Below, piece by piece: positions 41,985 through 50,662 of a stretch of 64,000 nt of DNA. Origin of the DNA: Verrucomicrobiaceae bacterium. Its GTDB lineage: Bacteria > Verrucomicrobiota > Verrucomicrobiia > Verrucomicrobiales > Verrucomicrobiaceae. The position numbers were made by a program, and so were the translations under genes. The notes beneath the pieces are model-generated. The model was not told where the DNA came from and searched no databases. It was given only the letters and a program-made list of their open reading frames with translations. The stretch covers positions 1,364,001-1,428,000 of the forward strand of contig JABTUN010000002.1 in assembly GCA_015075365.1 (NCBI GenBank), written 5' to 3'. Within the stretch, counting starts at the first letter, position 1; the number at the start of each line of letters is the position of its first letter.

Positions 41985-43469
41985 TCAGACGGCGGAAAGA
42001 GGAACGGCGCTTTCTTGCCCGGCCTCCGCCGTGCCTGGCGGGTGGATGAATCCCTCCGGCAGCGCGCCCCAGCGCGCCAGGCAGCCCTCCAGCGACGTGC
42101 TCAACTGGTCCAGCCGCAACTGCCACTCCGCCACCGATTCCTCATCCTGCGGGTGGTGCAGCAGCATCCGCGTGCCATCGCTGAGAGGCATCTCGACGAA
42201 CAGCATGCCCGGCCGGGGCTCCAGGCTCACACCCATCCGGGCCAGCGCATATCGGAACACACCTCCAAATTCCTCCACCGTCTGACTGCGCTCCACCTCG
42301 AAGTCGAGAATCCGGCCCTGCGCGCGGAAATACTCCCGCGCCCGCCGCCGGGCCAGCGTCTCGCGGAATTGCGCGCGCAGCCTCTTGAAACTGCGGATGT
42401 AGCCCAGGTAGCGCGCCGCCAGGAGCGCCAGCAGGAACAATACCGCGCCCGCCACCGGCAGGGCGATCCCCTTTGTTACCAAAATGCTGATGCCCACCAG
42501 GCTCAGCACCACGCACACCGAGTACATCGCCACCAGCGCGCGCCCCTTGCTGTAGCCCAGCAGGATGAGCCGGTGGTGGATGTGCTCCGCGTCCGCGCTG
42601 AACACCGGCACCCCGCGGATGCTGCGACGTAAAATCGCGAAAAAGGTGTCCAGGATCGGCACCCCCAGCGCGATCACCATCACCAGCAGCGCGCCAATCA
42701 CCGACCCCTTGTTCGAGCTGTGCAACGACACCGACGCGATGAAAAAGCCGATCAAATACGCGCCACCGTCCCCGAGGAAAATCTTCGCCGGGGGCAGGTT
42801 GAACAGCAAAAAGCCCCCCAGCGCCCCCGCCATCACCAGGGACACCGCCTCCACATCCGCCATGTTCTGGTAATGCCCCACAAAGGCCACCGTCAGGCAC
42901 AAAAACATGCCGAAACCGCCGGCCAGGCCGTCCATGCCGTCGATCAGGTTCACAATGTTCGGGATCGCCACCAGCCAGAACACCGTCAGCGGCAGCGCCC
43001 ACCAGCCCAGTTCCAGGCCTCCTTCACCAAAAGGATTGCTCAGCACATCGATCGACACACCCAGCGCGTAGAGGATCACCGCCGCGCCGATCTGGCCCAC
43101 CAGCTTCACCTTCGCCCCCAGCGGCCGCAGGTCGTCAGCAAGGCCGACGCTGAAGATCAGCGCGTTGCAAAGCGCCAGCGGCATCCACTTTTCCAGGCTC
43201 AGCAGGCCCATCCAGCCCGCCACCGCCGTGCCCAGCGCCAGGGTCAGGAAAATCGGCGCGCCCCCCACGCGGGGAATCGGTTTCTCATGAAACTTCCGCC
43301 GGGTGTCCGGCGCGTCCATGCCCAGGGATCCGCCGCGCTTCAGGATCAGCCACACCCCCAGCGCCGCCACCACCACCGCGCTGCCAAAAAAGCCGGCCAT
43401 CTGGTAGCGGGTAAGTCGCAGCGGCAGCGGCGGGCCCATCGTCAGTTCTGGCGGAAGCAGGTCGGTCAT
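41985..43469 (-). CDS. WecA-like undecaprenyl-phosphate sugar-1-phosphate transferase
   Basis: The 494-residue product has about eleven transmembrane helices. Family motifs are RRKFHEKPIPRVGGAP, GLADDLRPLGAK (Asp-Asp), NIVNLIDGMDGLAGG, KIFLGDGGAYLIGF and AEHIHHRLILLGYS, the glycosyltransferase 4 (MraY/WecA/TagO) signature. It loads a sugar-phosphate on undecaprenyl phosphate to start a surface polysaccharide. An extra 140-residue cytoplasmic tail after the last helix has no recognised fold. It is followed by the O-antigen ligase-like gene. Confidence 0.9.
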   Translation of the reverse strand: MTDLLPPELTMGPPLPLRLTRYQMAGFFGSAVVVAALGVWLILKRGGSLGMDAPDTRRKFHEKPIPRVGGAPIFLTLALGTAVAGWMGLLSLEKWMPLALCNALIFSVGLADDLRPLGAKVKLVGQIGAAVILYALGVSIDVLSNPFGEGGLELGWWALPLTVFWLVAIPNIVNLIDGMDGLAGGFGMFLCLTVAFVGHYQNMADVEAVSLVMAGALGGFLLFNLPPAKIFLGDGGAYLIGFFIASVSLHSSNKGSVIGALLVMVIALGVPILDTFFAILRRSIRGVPVFSADAEHIHHRLILLGYSKGRALVAMYSVCVVLSLVGISILVTKGIALPVAGAVLFLLALLAARYLGYIRSFKRLRAQFRETLARRRAREYFRAQGRILDFEVERSQTVEEFGGVFRYALARMGVSLEPRPGMLFVEMPLSDGTRMLLHHPQDEESVAEWQLRLDQLSTSLEGCLARWGALPEGFIHPPGTAEAGQESAVPLSAV

Positions 43470-43539
43470 GAATCAAAGGCAGACTGGCACGATAGCGGCA
43501 TCCCGCCCTCCTGGGGAAGCAAAAATTCAAGCGATGCCG

Positions 43540-44991
43540 TCACGGTGCCCCGGTGGCATGGAAATCCCCGCCGAGCGCCAGGTGCAGGGCGGCGCGGTTG
43601 CGCAACCGCTGCGCCTTCACGGCCGTCAGCGCGCTGCGCGCGTCAAACGCCCGCTGGCGCGTGTCCAGCAGCGTCAGCACGTCGCTCAATCCCTTCTCAT
43701 ACTGCCCCAGCGCCAGCCTCTCCGACTGCTCTGCCAGCGCCGCCGCCTGCTCCAGCGCCGACTCCTGCATGGTGAGGAACTGCTCCGCCGCCAGCGCCGT
43801 CTCCACCTCCCGGAAGGCCGTCAGCACGCTGCCGGCGTAGGCCTGCAGGTTCTCATCGTAACGCGCGCGCTCCAGGTCGATGCCCGCCTTGAGGCGTCCG
43901 CCCTGGAAAAGCGTCTGCGCCGCCTGGGTGGCGATGCTCCACAGCGCCGTCTCCGGCCGGATCAGCCGCTCGATCTCCTGGGAGGTGCGCCCAAACGATC
44001 CCGTGATGCGGAAACCCGGCAGCAGCGCCTTTTTCGCGCTGCTTTCATCCGCCAGCGCCGCCCCCACCCGCCGCTCCGCCGCGCGCAGGTCCGGGCGCCG
44101 CAGCAGTATCTCCGAGGGCAGTCCCGCCGGCACCGGGCCGCGCAGGGAGGGCAGCGCGCCGATCCCCGGCTCCCGGCCCTCCGGATAACCGCCCAGCAGC
44201 GTCTCCAGCGTCCGTTTGGTCTCGTCCACGGTCCGCGCGCGCTGTTGCAGCGTGGATTCCGCGCGCGCCAGGTCCGCGCGGCTCAGGCTCACATCCAGCG
44301 CCGCACGCTCCGGATCAATGCCGCGGTCCAACTGCCGCTCTAGGATGCCGAGTTGTGTCTTGCGCACCCGGATGTTTTCCTCCGCCAGCCGCCGCAGGCT
44401 CTCCGCCTCCGCCAGCGTCACTGCCGTCTGCACCGTGTTGGCCGCCAGGGACAGCCGCGCCGCGTGCCACGTCTCCTCACTGGCCTGCATGCGTGCCACC
44501 GCCGCACGCCGTCCATCCGCGATCACGCCCCAGAAATCCACATCCCAGGCCACGTTGATGGTCCAGTTGAAGCGGTTCGCGATTTGGTTGATCCCCGCGA
44601 AACGCTGGTCGCTCGGCGATTGCGCCCGGTTGGCGAATCCGTTCGCCGTCACTTGCGGAAACAGCGCCGCGCCCTCCTGCACGGCCTGCGCGCGCGCCTG
44701 CCGCACCCGCGCCTCCGCCGCCTTGAGATCGGGATTGGCCGTGATCGCCCGGTTTACCAGCGACTCCAGCCGCGGACTGCCGAAATCACGCAACCAGCCC
44801 GTGGAGGCCGTCCGGGGTAGCTTGGGCAGCGCCACCCATTTGTCCGGCGCGCCGTCCTGCACTGCCAGGAGGTCCGCCGAAAGCCGTTTGGACCCCAGCG
44901 GCGGGAAAAACGAGCACCCCGCGGCCAGCATGACCAGCGCGCTGGTGCCAGCGCGGGCGGCGGGGGGCAAAAAGCGGTTCCAGGACATCAT
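43540..44991 (-). CDS. Outer-membrane efflux factor (OprM/NodT type) lipoprotein 1
   Basis: The product of about 483 residues has a lipoprotein signal ending in LVMLAAGCSFF, then the two-fold OEP repeat with long coiled-coil hairpins (ARVRQARAQAVQEGAALFPQ, IDPERAALDVSLSRADLARAE, DLRAAERRVGAALADESSAK). It forms a trimeric outer-membrane channel for tripartite efflux or type I secretion. The start was placed at the first ATG before the lipid signal (44989-44991; the next ATG, 44986-44988, is also possible). No RND pump or membrane-fusion protein gene is adjacent, so its partner is elsewhere; a paralogue lies at 49223-50656. Confidence 0.9.
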   Translation of the reverse strand: MMSWNRFLPPAARAGTSALVMLAAGCSFFPPLGSKRLSADLLAVQDGAPDKWVALPKLPRTASTGWLRDFGSPRLESLVNRAITANPDLKAAEARVRQARAQAVQEGAALFPQVTANGFANRAQSPSDQRFAGINQIANRFNWTINVAWDVDFWGVIADGRRAAVARMQASEETWHAARLSLAANTVQTAVTLAEAESLRRLAEENIRVRKTQLGILERQLDRGIDPERAALDVSLSRADLARAESTLQQRARTVDETKRTLETLLGGYPEGREPGIGALPSLRGPVPAGLPSEILLRRPDLRAAERRVGAALADESSAKKALLPGFRITGSFGRTSQEIERLIRPETALWSIATQAAQTLFQGGRLKAGIDLERARYDENLQAYAGSVLTAFREVETALAAEQFLTMQESALEQAAALAEQSERLALGQYEKGLSDVLTLLDTRQRAFDARSALTAVKAQRLRNRAALHLALGGDFHATGAP

Positions 44992-45051
44992 GGCGTGCCT
45001 CCATAAGCCGCGCGCCTCGTGCCGCCACGGCAAACTTCTCTCCGGGGCCTG

Positions 45052-46215
45052 TCAGTACACATCGCGGCGGTAGCGCTTCGCGTCCTTCATCGCCTGCACA
45101 TAGGCGGCGGCCTCCTCGGGCGATTTGCCGCCCTGCTGCTCGATGATCGTGTGCAACGCCTTGTCCACGTCCAGCGCCATGCGCGCCGCGTCGCCGCACA
45201 CGTAGAAGATCGCGCCCTGCTCCAGCCATTGCCAGAACTCCGCCGCGTTTTCGAGCATGCGGTGCTGCACATAAATCTTCTCGGCCTGGTCACGGCTCCA
45301 CGCGGTCGTGAGCTTGCCCAGCGTGCCGTCGGCCAGATAACCCTCGAACTCCTCCCGGTAGAAAAAGCAGGTCTTTTCGCTCACCTCGCCGAAAAACAGC
45401 CACGCCTTGCCCTTGGCGTTCGTGGCTTTGCGCTCCTCTAAAAAGGCGCGGAAGGGCGCGATGCCCGTCCCCGGCCCGCACATGATGACCGGCGTCTCCT
45501 CGTGCGGTTCCGGCAGGCGGAAGCCCTTCCCATGGTTCACAAAGCACGGAATGAGCGTCTCGTTCGGCGTCACACGCTCCGCTAGAAAGGTGGAGCACAC
45601 ACCGCCCCGCGCGCGGCCGTGGCTGGCGTAGCGCACGGTGGCCACGGTGAGGTGTACCTCGTCTGGATGCGCCCTCTGGCTGCTGCTGATCGAGTAGAGG
45701 CGGATGTTCAGCTTCTTCTGCGTGGTCATGAACTCCTCCGGCGTGAACTTCGCCGACGGGTTCTCCAGCAGCAGATCGATCACAAAGCGGCCCCAGAGGT
45801 AGTTTTTGAGCCCCTCCTTCTTTTCCGGCTGCGAGAGCTCCGCCAGCGGCGTGTTGCCGCCGGTTTTCTCCACGATGGCCTTGATGAGCTTGTTATCGAC
45901 CTCGGTGATCAGCGTGGCCTCGATCAAAGCCTGACGAATCGGCACCTCCGCGCCGGATTTGGGATGCTTCACGATTTCAGCGCCCGAAAAACCGAGCGCT
46001 GCCAGCGTGTCCTCCACCAGTTGCGGATCATTCGTCGGCTGCACGGCCAACGAATCGCCCGGTGTGTATTCGAGGCCGCTGCCCGCGAGATCGATTTCAT
46101 AATGCGCGGTGTGTTTCGGCGCGCCGGGGCCGCTAAGGTCAAACATGCGCTTCACTTTCGCGATGCAGGGATTCTTCACGTTGTACACCGGCTTGCCGGC
46201 CTCGGGAGTGCTCAT
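45052..46215 (-). CDS. CysJ-like FAD/NADPH reductase without flavodoxin domain
   Basis: The 387-residue product has the FAD-binding domain of sulfite reductase flavoprotein and cytochrome P450 reductase (LRLYSISSSQRA-like RLYSISSS, GGVCSTFLAERV) and the NADPH domain (VIMCGPGTGIAPFRAFLEER, GKAWLFFGEVSEKTCFFYRE, YVCGDAARMALDVDKAL and final RRDVY). It lacks the N-terminal flavodoxin domain of CysJ, so it should use another carrier, perhaps ferredoxin or a separate flavodoxin. Its natural partner (sulfite reductase or other) is not in view. It starts at ATG 46213-46215 and is transcribed towards the outer-membrane factor gene 60 nt downstream. Confidence 0.85.
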   Translation of the reverse strand: MSTPEAGKPVYNVKNPCIAKVKRMFDLSGPGAPKHTAHYEIDLAGSGLEYTPGDSLAVQPTNDPQLVEDTLAALGFSGAEIVKHPKSGAEVPIRQALIEATLITEVDNKLIKAIVEKTGGNTPLAELSQPEKKEGLKNYLWGRFVIDLLLENPSAKFTPEEFMTTQKKLNIRLYSISSSQRAHPDEVHLTVATVRYASHGRARGGVCSTFLAERVTPNETLIPCFVNHGKGFRLPEPHEETPVIMCGPGTGIAPFRAFLEERKATNAKGKAWLFFGEVSEKTCFFYREEFEGYLADGTLGKLTTAWSRDQAEKIYVQHRMLENAAEFWQWLEQGAIFYVCGDAARMALDVDKALHTIIEQQGGKSPEEAAAYVQAMKDAKRYRRDVY

Positions 46216-46347
46216 GGTTGATTTTTGGATGGGAATATCCGGCCAGCCTAGCGTAAGCGCGGCGTTGGTGTCAAAGCGCGAAGCGTTTTTCACCGCAACC
46301 CGGCATGCGCCGCGGGGTTTGAGCCGCCGACACAGCCCTCCCCGATC

Positions 46348-47778
46348 ATGAACGCCCCCTTCCCTTCCCGTCGCGACTTTTTGAAGACCACGAGCAGCGG
46401 TTTCGGCTACCTGGCCTTCGCCGCGCTGGCGCATGAACAGGCCCTCCGCGGCAGCACGGCCCCCGCAGGTCCGCTGGCCCCCAAACAGCCGCATTTCGCA
46501 CCGCGCGCGAAACACATCATCTTCCTCTGCATGCAGGGCGCGCCGTCCCATGTCGATACCTTCGACCACAAACCCCGGCTCATCGCCGACGCGGGCAAAC
46601 AGGCCCCCTCCGCCGCCGGGCGCTACGGGCAGGCCAGGCTGATGCCGCCGCAATGGAAATTCGGCCGGCATGGAAAGAGCGGCCTGTGGATCTCCGAACT
46701 GTGGCCGAACCTCGCCCGCCACGCCGACGACCTGTGCGTCCTCAATTCCATGGCCACGGATCTGCCCGCGCATCCGCAGGCCTTCACGCAACTGCACACC
46801 GGCACCACGCAGTTTGTGCGCCCCTCCCTCGGCGCGTGGACGCTCTACGGCCTGGGCACCATGAACCAGAACCTGCCCGGCTTTGTCACCATCAACCCTC
46901 CCGGCAACGCCACGCGCACCTTTGGCAGCGCCTTCCTTCCGGCCATCTATCAGGGCACCAAGGTCGGCGGCGCGGGCATCCCCGGACTGCCTGCCGCGCT
47001 GGGGCGCCGCTTCGGCGGCGGCATGGACCAGGCCACCGTGGCCAACATCAAGAACAACCGCCTCACCACCGAGGCGCAGCGCACGCAGCTCGATCTCGTG
47101 CAGGCGCTCAACAAATCCACCATGGAGCAAAACGGCGGCGTCAGCGCCGAGGTGGAGGGCGTCATCGAATCCTACGAACTGGCCTTCCGCATGCAGGCGG
47201 AGGTGCCAAAGGTGCTCGACCTCACGAAGGAAACCGAGGCCACCAAGGCCCTCTACGGCATCGGCGACGGCGAGTCGGACACCTTTGGCAAGCAGTGCCT
47301 CATGGCGCGCAAGCTGGTGGAGGCCGGTGTGCGCTTCATCGAGATCACCCACGGCAACTGGGACCAGCATTTCAACCTCAAGGCCACCCTGGAGCGCAAT
47401 TGCAACCAGGTGGACAAGCCCGTCGCCGGCCTGCTGGCGGATCTGAAATCCCGCGGCCTGCTCAAGGACACGCTCGTCATCTGGGGCGGTGAGTTTGGCC
47501 GCACGCCTCACTCCCAGGGGGATGACGGCCGCGATCACAACAACAAGGGCTTCTCCATGTGGATGGCCGGCGGCGGCGTCAAAGGCGGCATGAACCACGG
47601 CATGACCGACGACTACGGCTACGAGGCCGTGCTCAACAAGATGCACATCCACGACTGGCACGCCACGGTGCTCGCCCTGATGGGCCTCGATCACGAGCGC
47701 CTCACCTACCGCTACGCCGGCCGCGACTTCCGCCTCACCGACGTGTACGGCACGGTCGCGAAGGAAATCTTCGCGTGA
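46348..47778 (+). CDS. DUF1501 domain exported protein
   Basis: The 476-residue product has a Tat-like signal with SRRDFLKTTSSGFGYLAFA, then the DUF1501 (sulfatase-like) domain: KHIIFLCMQGAPSHVDTFDH, TLVIWGGEFGRTPHSQG, GRDHNNKGFSMWMAGGG and NHGMTDDYGYEAV. These proteins have an alkaline-phosphatase fold and usually pair with DUF1549/DUF1553 cytochrome-like proteins in Verrucomicrobia and Planctomycetes; the reaction is not known. Here no DUF1549/DUF1553 partner is beside it, unlike the pair at 56968-60547. It is divergent from the CysJ-like gene. Confidence 0.92.
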   Translation: MNAPFPSRRDFLKTTSSGFGYLAFAALAHEQALRGSTAPAGPLAPKQPHFAPRAKHIIFLCMQGAPSHVDTFDHKPRLIADAGKQAPSAAGRYGQARLMPPQWKFGRHGKSGLWISELWPNLARHADDLCVLNSMATDLPAHPQAFTQLHTGTTQFVRPSLGAWTLYGLGTMNQNLPGFVTINPPGNATRTFGSAFLPAIYQGTKVGGAGIPGLPAALGRRFGGGMDQATVANIKNNRLTTEAQRTQLDLVQALNKSTMEQNGGVSAEVEGVIESYELAFRMQAEVPKVLDLTKETEATKALYGIGDGESDTFGKQCLMARKLVEAGVRFIEITHGNWDQHFNLKATLERNCNQVDKPVAGLLADLKSRGLLKDTLVIWGGEFGRTPHSQGDDGRDHNNKGFSMWMAGGGVKGGMNHGMTDDYGYEAVLNKMHIHDWHATVLALMGLDHERLTYRYAGRDFRLTDVYGTVAKEIFA

Positions 47779-47788
47779 GGAACGCCGG

Positions 47789-49132
47789 CTATGCCTCCGC
47801 GCCCTCCTCAAACACATCCGCCACGGGCGCGTGCGCACGGACCCAGGCGAGCGCCTCGTCTTTGGTGGTGAGCTGGCCGTCGAGCTGGAGCGTCTGGATG
47901 GCATTGAGCAGGCGGCCCAGCGCCGGGCCGGCATGCCAGCCGAGCTGGATCAAATCCGCGCCGTTGATCAGACGCGGCGGCACCAGCGGGGCGCTGGCAA
48001 ACTCCTCGCGCTTCGCGAGCAGGAACTCGTAGTTGTCCAGCTTGCCATTGCTGCCCAGGCAGTCCACACGGTGCAGCGCCAGCTCGTCGTCGATGGTGGG
48101 ACGGCTGAGCATGCGCTTCAGCGTGGCGGTGCGCATCTTTTTCACCTCCATGAAGGTCATGTGATGCTCCACAGCCACCATGGCGGGCTCGATGACATCA
48201 TTCGGGAACTTCATCCGCCGCATGATCTCGCCGGTCATTTCCGCGCCAAGCTTGTCGTGGCCGTTGAAGCGGATGCGGCCTGTGTCCGCGTCCCGCGTCT
48301 GCGTGGCCGGTTTGGCGATGTCGTGGAGCAGCACGCTCATGACCAGCGGCAGGCTCACCTTCGGAGGCAGCAGGCTCAGCATCAGGCGCGTGTGGACAAA
48401 CACATCCCCCTCCGGGTGAAACTGCGGCGGCTGCTCGCAGCCCTGGAGCGCCAGGATCTCCGGCAGAATGTGCCGCATGAGGCCGGAGTTCACCAGCAGG
48501 TCGAATCCGCGCACCCGGTTCTCGTGCAGCATGATCTTGATGAACTCGTCCCGGATGCGCTCGATGCTCACGCTCTTGATTTTTTCCGCCAGTCCGCACA
48601 CGGACTCCCAGGTGGCGTGCTCGATGTCAAAACCGAGCACGGTGGCAAAGCGCACGCAACGCATGAGCCGCAGGCGGTCCTCCTCAAAGCGGTCCCGGGC
48701 CACGCCGATGGCGCGCAGGAGCCCCAGCCGGAGATCCCACTCTCCACCGACGAAGTCGATGACCTTGCCCGCCAGCGGATCGAAGAACAGCCCGTTCACG
48801 GTGAAGTCGCGGCGCTGCGCGTCCATCTCCGGCGTGGAAAACGTCACGCTGTCCGGCCTGCGGCCGTCGGAATAGCTGCCATCGCTGCGAAACGTGGCCA
48901 CCTCGATGAAATCGTGCTCCCCCGCGCGCACGACGACGACGCCGAAATGCGCGCCGACGGTCTTCGCGCCTGGAAACAGCCGCACCACCTCCTCCGGCCG
49001 CGCGCTGGTGGCCACATCATAATCCTTCGGCTCCCGGCCCAGCAGCATGTCACGCACGCACCCGCCCGCCAGCAGCGCGGTGTGGCCCGCGGCGGTCAGT
49101 TTTTCGATGATTTGGATGGCGGCGGCGCGCAT
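47789..49132 (-). CDS. cca: CCA tRNA nucleotidyltransferase / poly(A) polymerase family
   Basis: The 447-residue enzyme has the class II nucleotidyltransferase signature GGCVRDMLLGREPKDYDVATSA (metal Asp pair), QRRDFTVNGLFFDP, RDRFEEDRLRLMRCVRFAT and a C-terminal HD-type domain (VLLHDIAKPATQT, GHDKLGAEM). It adds or repairs the CCA end of tRNAs in the cytoplasm. With one such gene in view, CCA addition is more likely than poly(A) tailing. It is divergent from the second outer-membrane factor gene and convergent with DUF1501. Confidence 0.92.
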   Translation of the reverse strand: MRAAAIQIIEKLTAAGHTALLAGGCVRDMLLGREPKDYDVATSARPEEVVRLFPGAKTVGAHFGVVVVRAGEHDFIEVATFRSDGSYSDGRRPDSVTFSTPEMDAQRRDFTVNGLFFDPLAGKVIDFVGGEWDLRLGLLRAIGVARDRFEEDRLRLMRCVRFATVLGFDIEHATWESVCGLAEKIKSVSIERIRDEFIKIMLHENRVRGFDLLVNSGLMRHILPEILALQGCEQPPQFHPEGDVFVHTRLMLSLLPPKVSLPLVMSVLLHDIAKPATQTRDADTGRIRFNGHDKLGAEMTGEIMRRMKFPNDVIEPAMVAVEHHMTFMEVKKMRTATLKRMLSRPTIDDELALHRVDCLGSNGKLDNYEFLLAKREEFASAPLVPPRLINGADLIQLGWHAGPALGRLLNAIQTLQLDGQLTTKDEALAWVRAHAPVADVFEEGAEA

Positions 49133-49222
49133 GCGGCATCAATGACCGGGAGCGCCGGTTTGCCAACCGCAGGATGCCCTGGAAAGATCGCGCCGACATG
49201 CATCGGAATGGAAGGACTGAAA

Positions 49223-50656
49223 ATGACGGAACAGAAAATGGAAAACGGACCAGCGTGGCGATGGTCGGGACCTGTCATGGCCGCATGGGGCCTCGTGGCG
49301 CTGGCCGGATGCAACCTGGCTCCGAAACCCCTCACGCCTGAAGTCCCCCTGCCCTCCGGCTTCAAAACGGACGGCCCCTGGCGCACCGCGCGCCCGCGTG
49401 ATGACGCCACGCGCGGGAACTGGTGGAGCTCCTTTGGCGATGCCCGCCTGGGCCAGCTCATGCGCGATGCGCAGGCCAATAATCCCAATCTGGAGCTGGC
49501 GATGCATCGCGTGACAGAGGCCAGGGCCCTCGCGCGCGCCGACAGCGCCGGATTGTTCCCGTTTTTGACCCTCGGCGCCACCGCGCAGCGCAGCCGCGGC
49601 TCCGGCACCTTGCAGTTCCAGTTCGCAGGCGGGCGCACGCGCACCGTGATGGGGCCGTCGCTCGACCTCGCCTATGAGGTCGATTTCTGGGGGCGTGTGC
49701 GCAATCAATCACGCGCCGGCGCCGCGCGCGCCGAGGCGGAGCAGTCCGATTATCAAACGGCGCTGCTCGGCCTGCAAAGCGAGCTGGCGCTGAATTACTT
49801 CGCCCTGCGCGCGCAGGACGCGCAGATCGCCCTGCTGCACCGCACCGTGGAGCTGCGCCGCAAGACGCTCGACCTCGCCCGCACGCGCTTCGCCGCGGGC
49901 GACATCGCGCAGATCGATGTGGCGCAGGCGGAGACGGACCTCGCCGCCACCCAGGCGGAGGCCATCGGCCTCGAAAAACGCCGCGCGGAGCTGGAGCACG
50001 CCATCGCCCTGCTGCTCGGCACCACGCCCGCGCAGTTCCGCCAGCCCGCCCATGCCATCGGCGGCACGCCGCCCTCCATCCCGGCCAGCGTGCCGAGTGA
50101 TCTGCTGGAGCGGCGCCCGGACATCGCCGCCGCGGAGCGCCAGATGGCCGCGCTGAACGCGGAGATCGGCGTGGCCAGGGCGGCGCTCTTCCCCAGCCTC
50201 ACGCTCGGCGTCACCGGCGGCACGCAGACGAGCTACTTCTCGAAGATCTTCAACGCCGCCAGCCGCGTGTGGGGCATGGGGCCGGCCGCGGTCGAGTGGC
50301 CGCTGCTGCGCGGCGGCGCCGTGCGCGCCAATATCGCCGCCAGCCAGGCACGCTACGACCAGGCCGCCGCCAGTTACAAAAACACCGTGCTCACCGCCAT
50401 GCGCGAGGTCGAGGACGCCCTCGCCGGCATCGCCGTGATGAAGCGCCAGGCCGCCGCGCAGGAAACCACCGTCGCCGCCGCTCGCCGCGCCCTGGAGCTT
50501 TCCCAGAAACGCTACGACTCCGGCCTGGTGGCCTACTACGAGGTGCTCGACAGCCAGCGGACGCTGCTCCGCGCGGAGCAGGAGGCCACCCGCATCCAGG
50601 GCGAGCGCTTCCTGGCCACCGTGCTGCTCATCAAGGCGCTCGGCGGCGGCTGGTGA
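49223..50656 (+). CDS. Outer-membrane efflux factor (OprM/NodT type) lipoprotein 2
   Basis: The 477-residue product starts with a lipoprotein signal (GLVALAGCNLAPKPLTP) and has the OEP two-fold repeat (AYEVDFWGRVRNQSRAGAA, RFAAGDIAQIDVAQAETDLA, DLLERRPDIAAAERQMAALN, KRYDSGLVAYYEVLDSQRTL). It is a paralogue of the protein at 43540-44991, with YEVDFWGRVR and DLxxRRPDI family signatures. Start ATG 49223 has GGAAGGA 7 nt upstream, a rare Shine-Dalgarno in this window; ATG 49208 is possible. The fusion and pump subunits are not in the window. Confidence 0.9.
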   Translation: MTEQKMENGPAWRWSGPVMAAWGLVALAGCNLAPKPLTPEVPLPSGFKTDGPWRTARPRDDATRGNWWSSFGDARLGQLMRDAQANNPNLELAMHRVTEARALARADSAGLFPFLTLGATAQRSRGSGTLQFQFAGGRTRTVMGPSLDLAYEVDFWGRVRNQSRAGAARAEAEQSDYQTALLGLQSELALNYFALRAQDAQIALLHRTVELRRKTLDLARTRFAAGDIAQIDVAQAETDLAATQAEAIGLEKRRAELEHAIALLLGTTPAQFRQPAHAIGGTPPSIPASVPSDLLERRPDIAAAERQMAALNAEIGVARAALFPSLTLGVTGGTQTSYFSKIFNAASRVWGMGPAAVEWPLLRGGAVRANIAASQARYDQAAASYKNTVLTAMREVEDALAGIAVMKRQAAAQETTVAAARRALELSQKRYDSGLVAYYEVLDSQRTLLRAEQEATRIQGERFLATVLLIKALGGGW

Positions 50657-50662
50657 CGCGCC

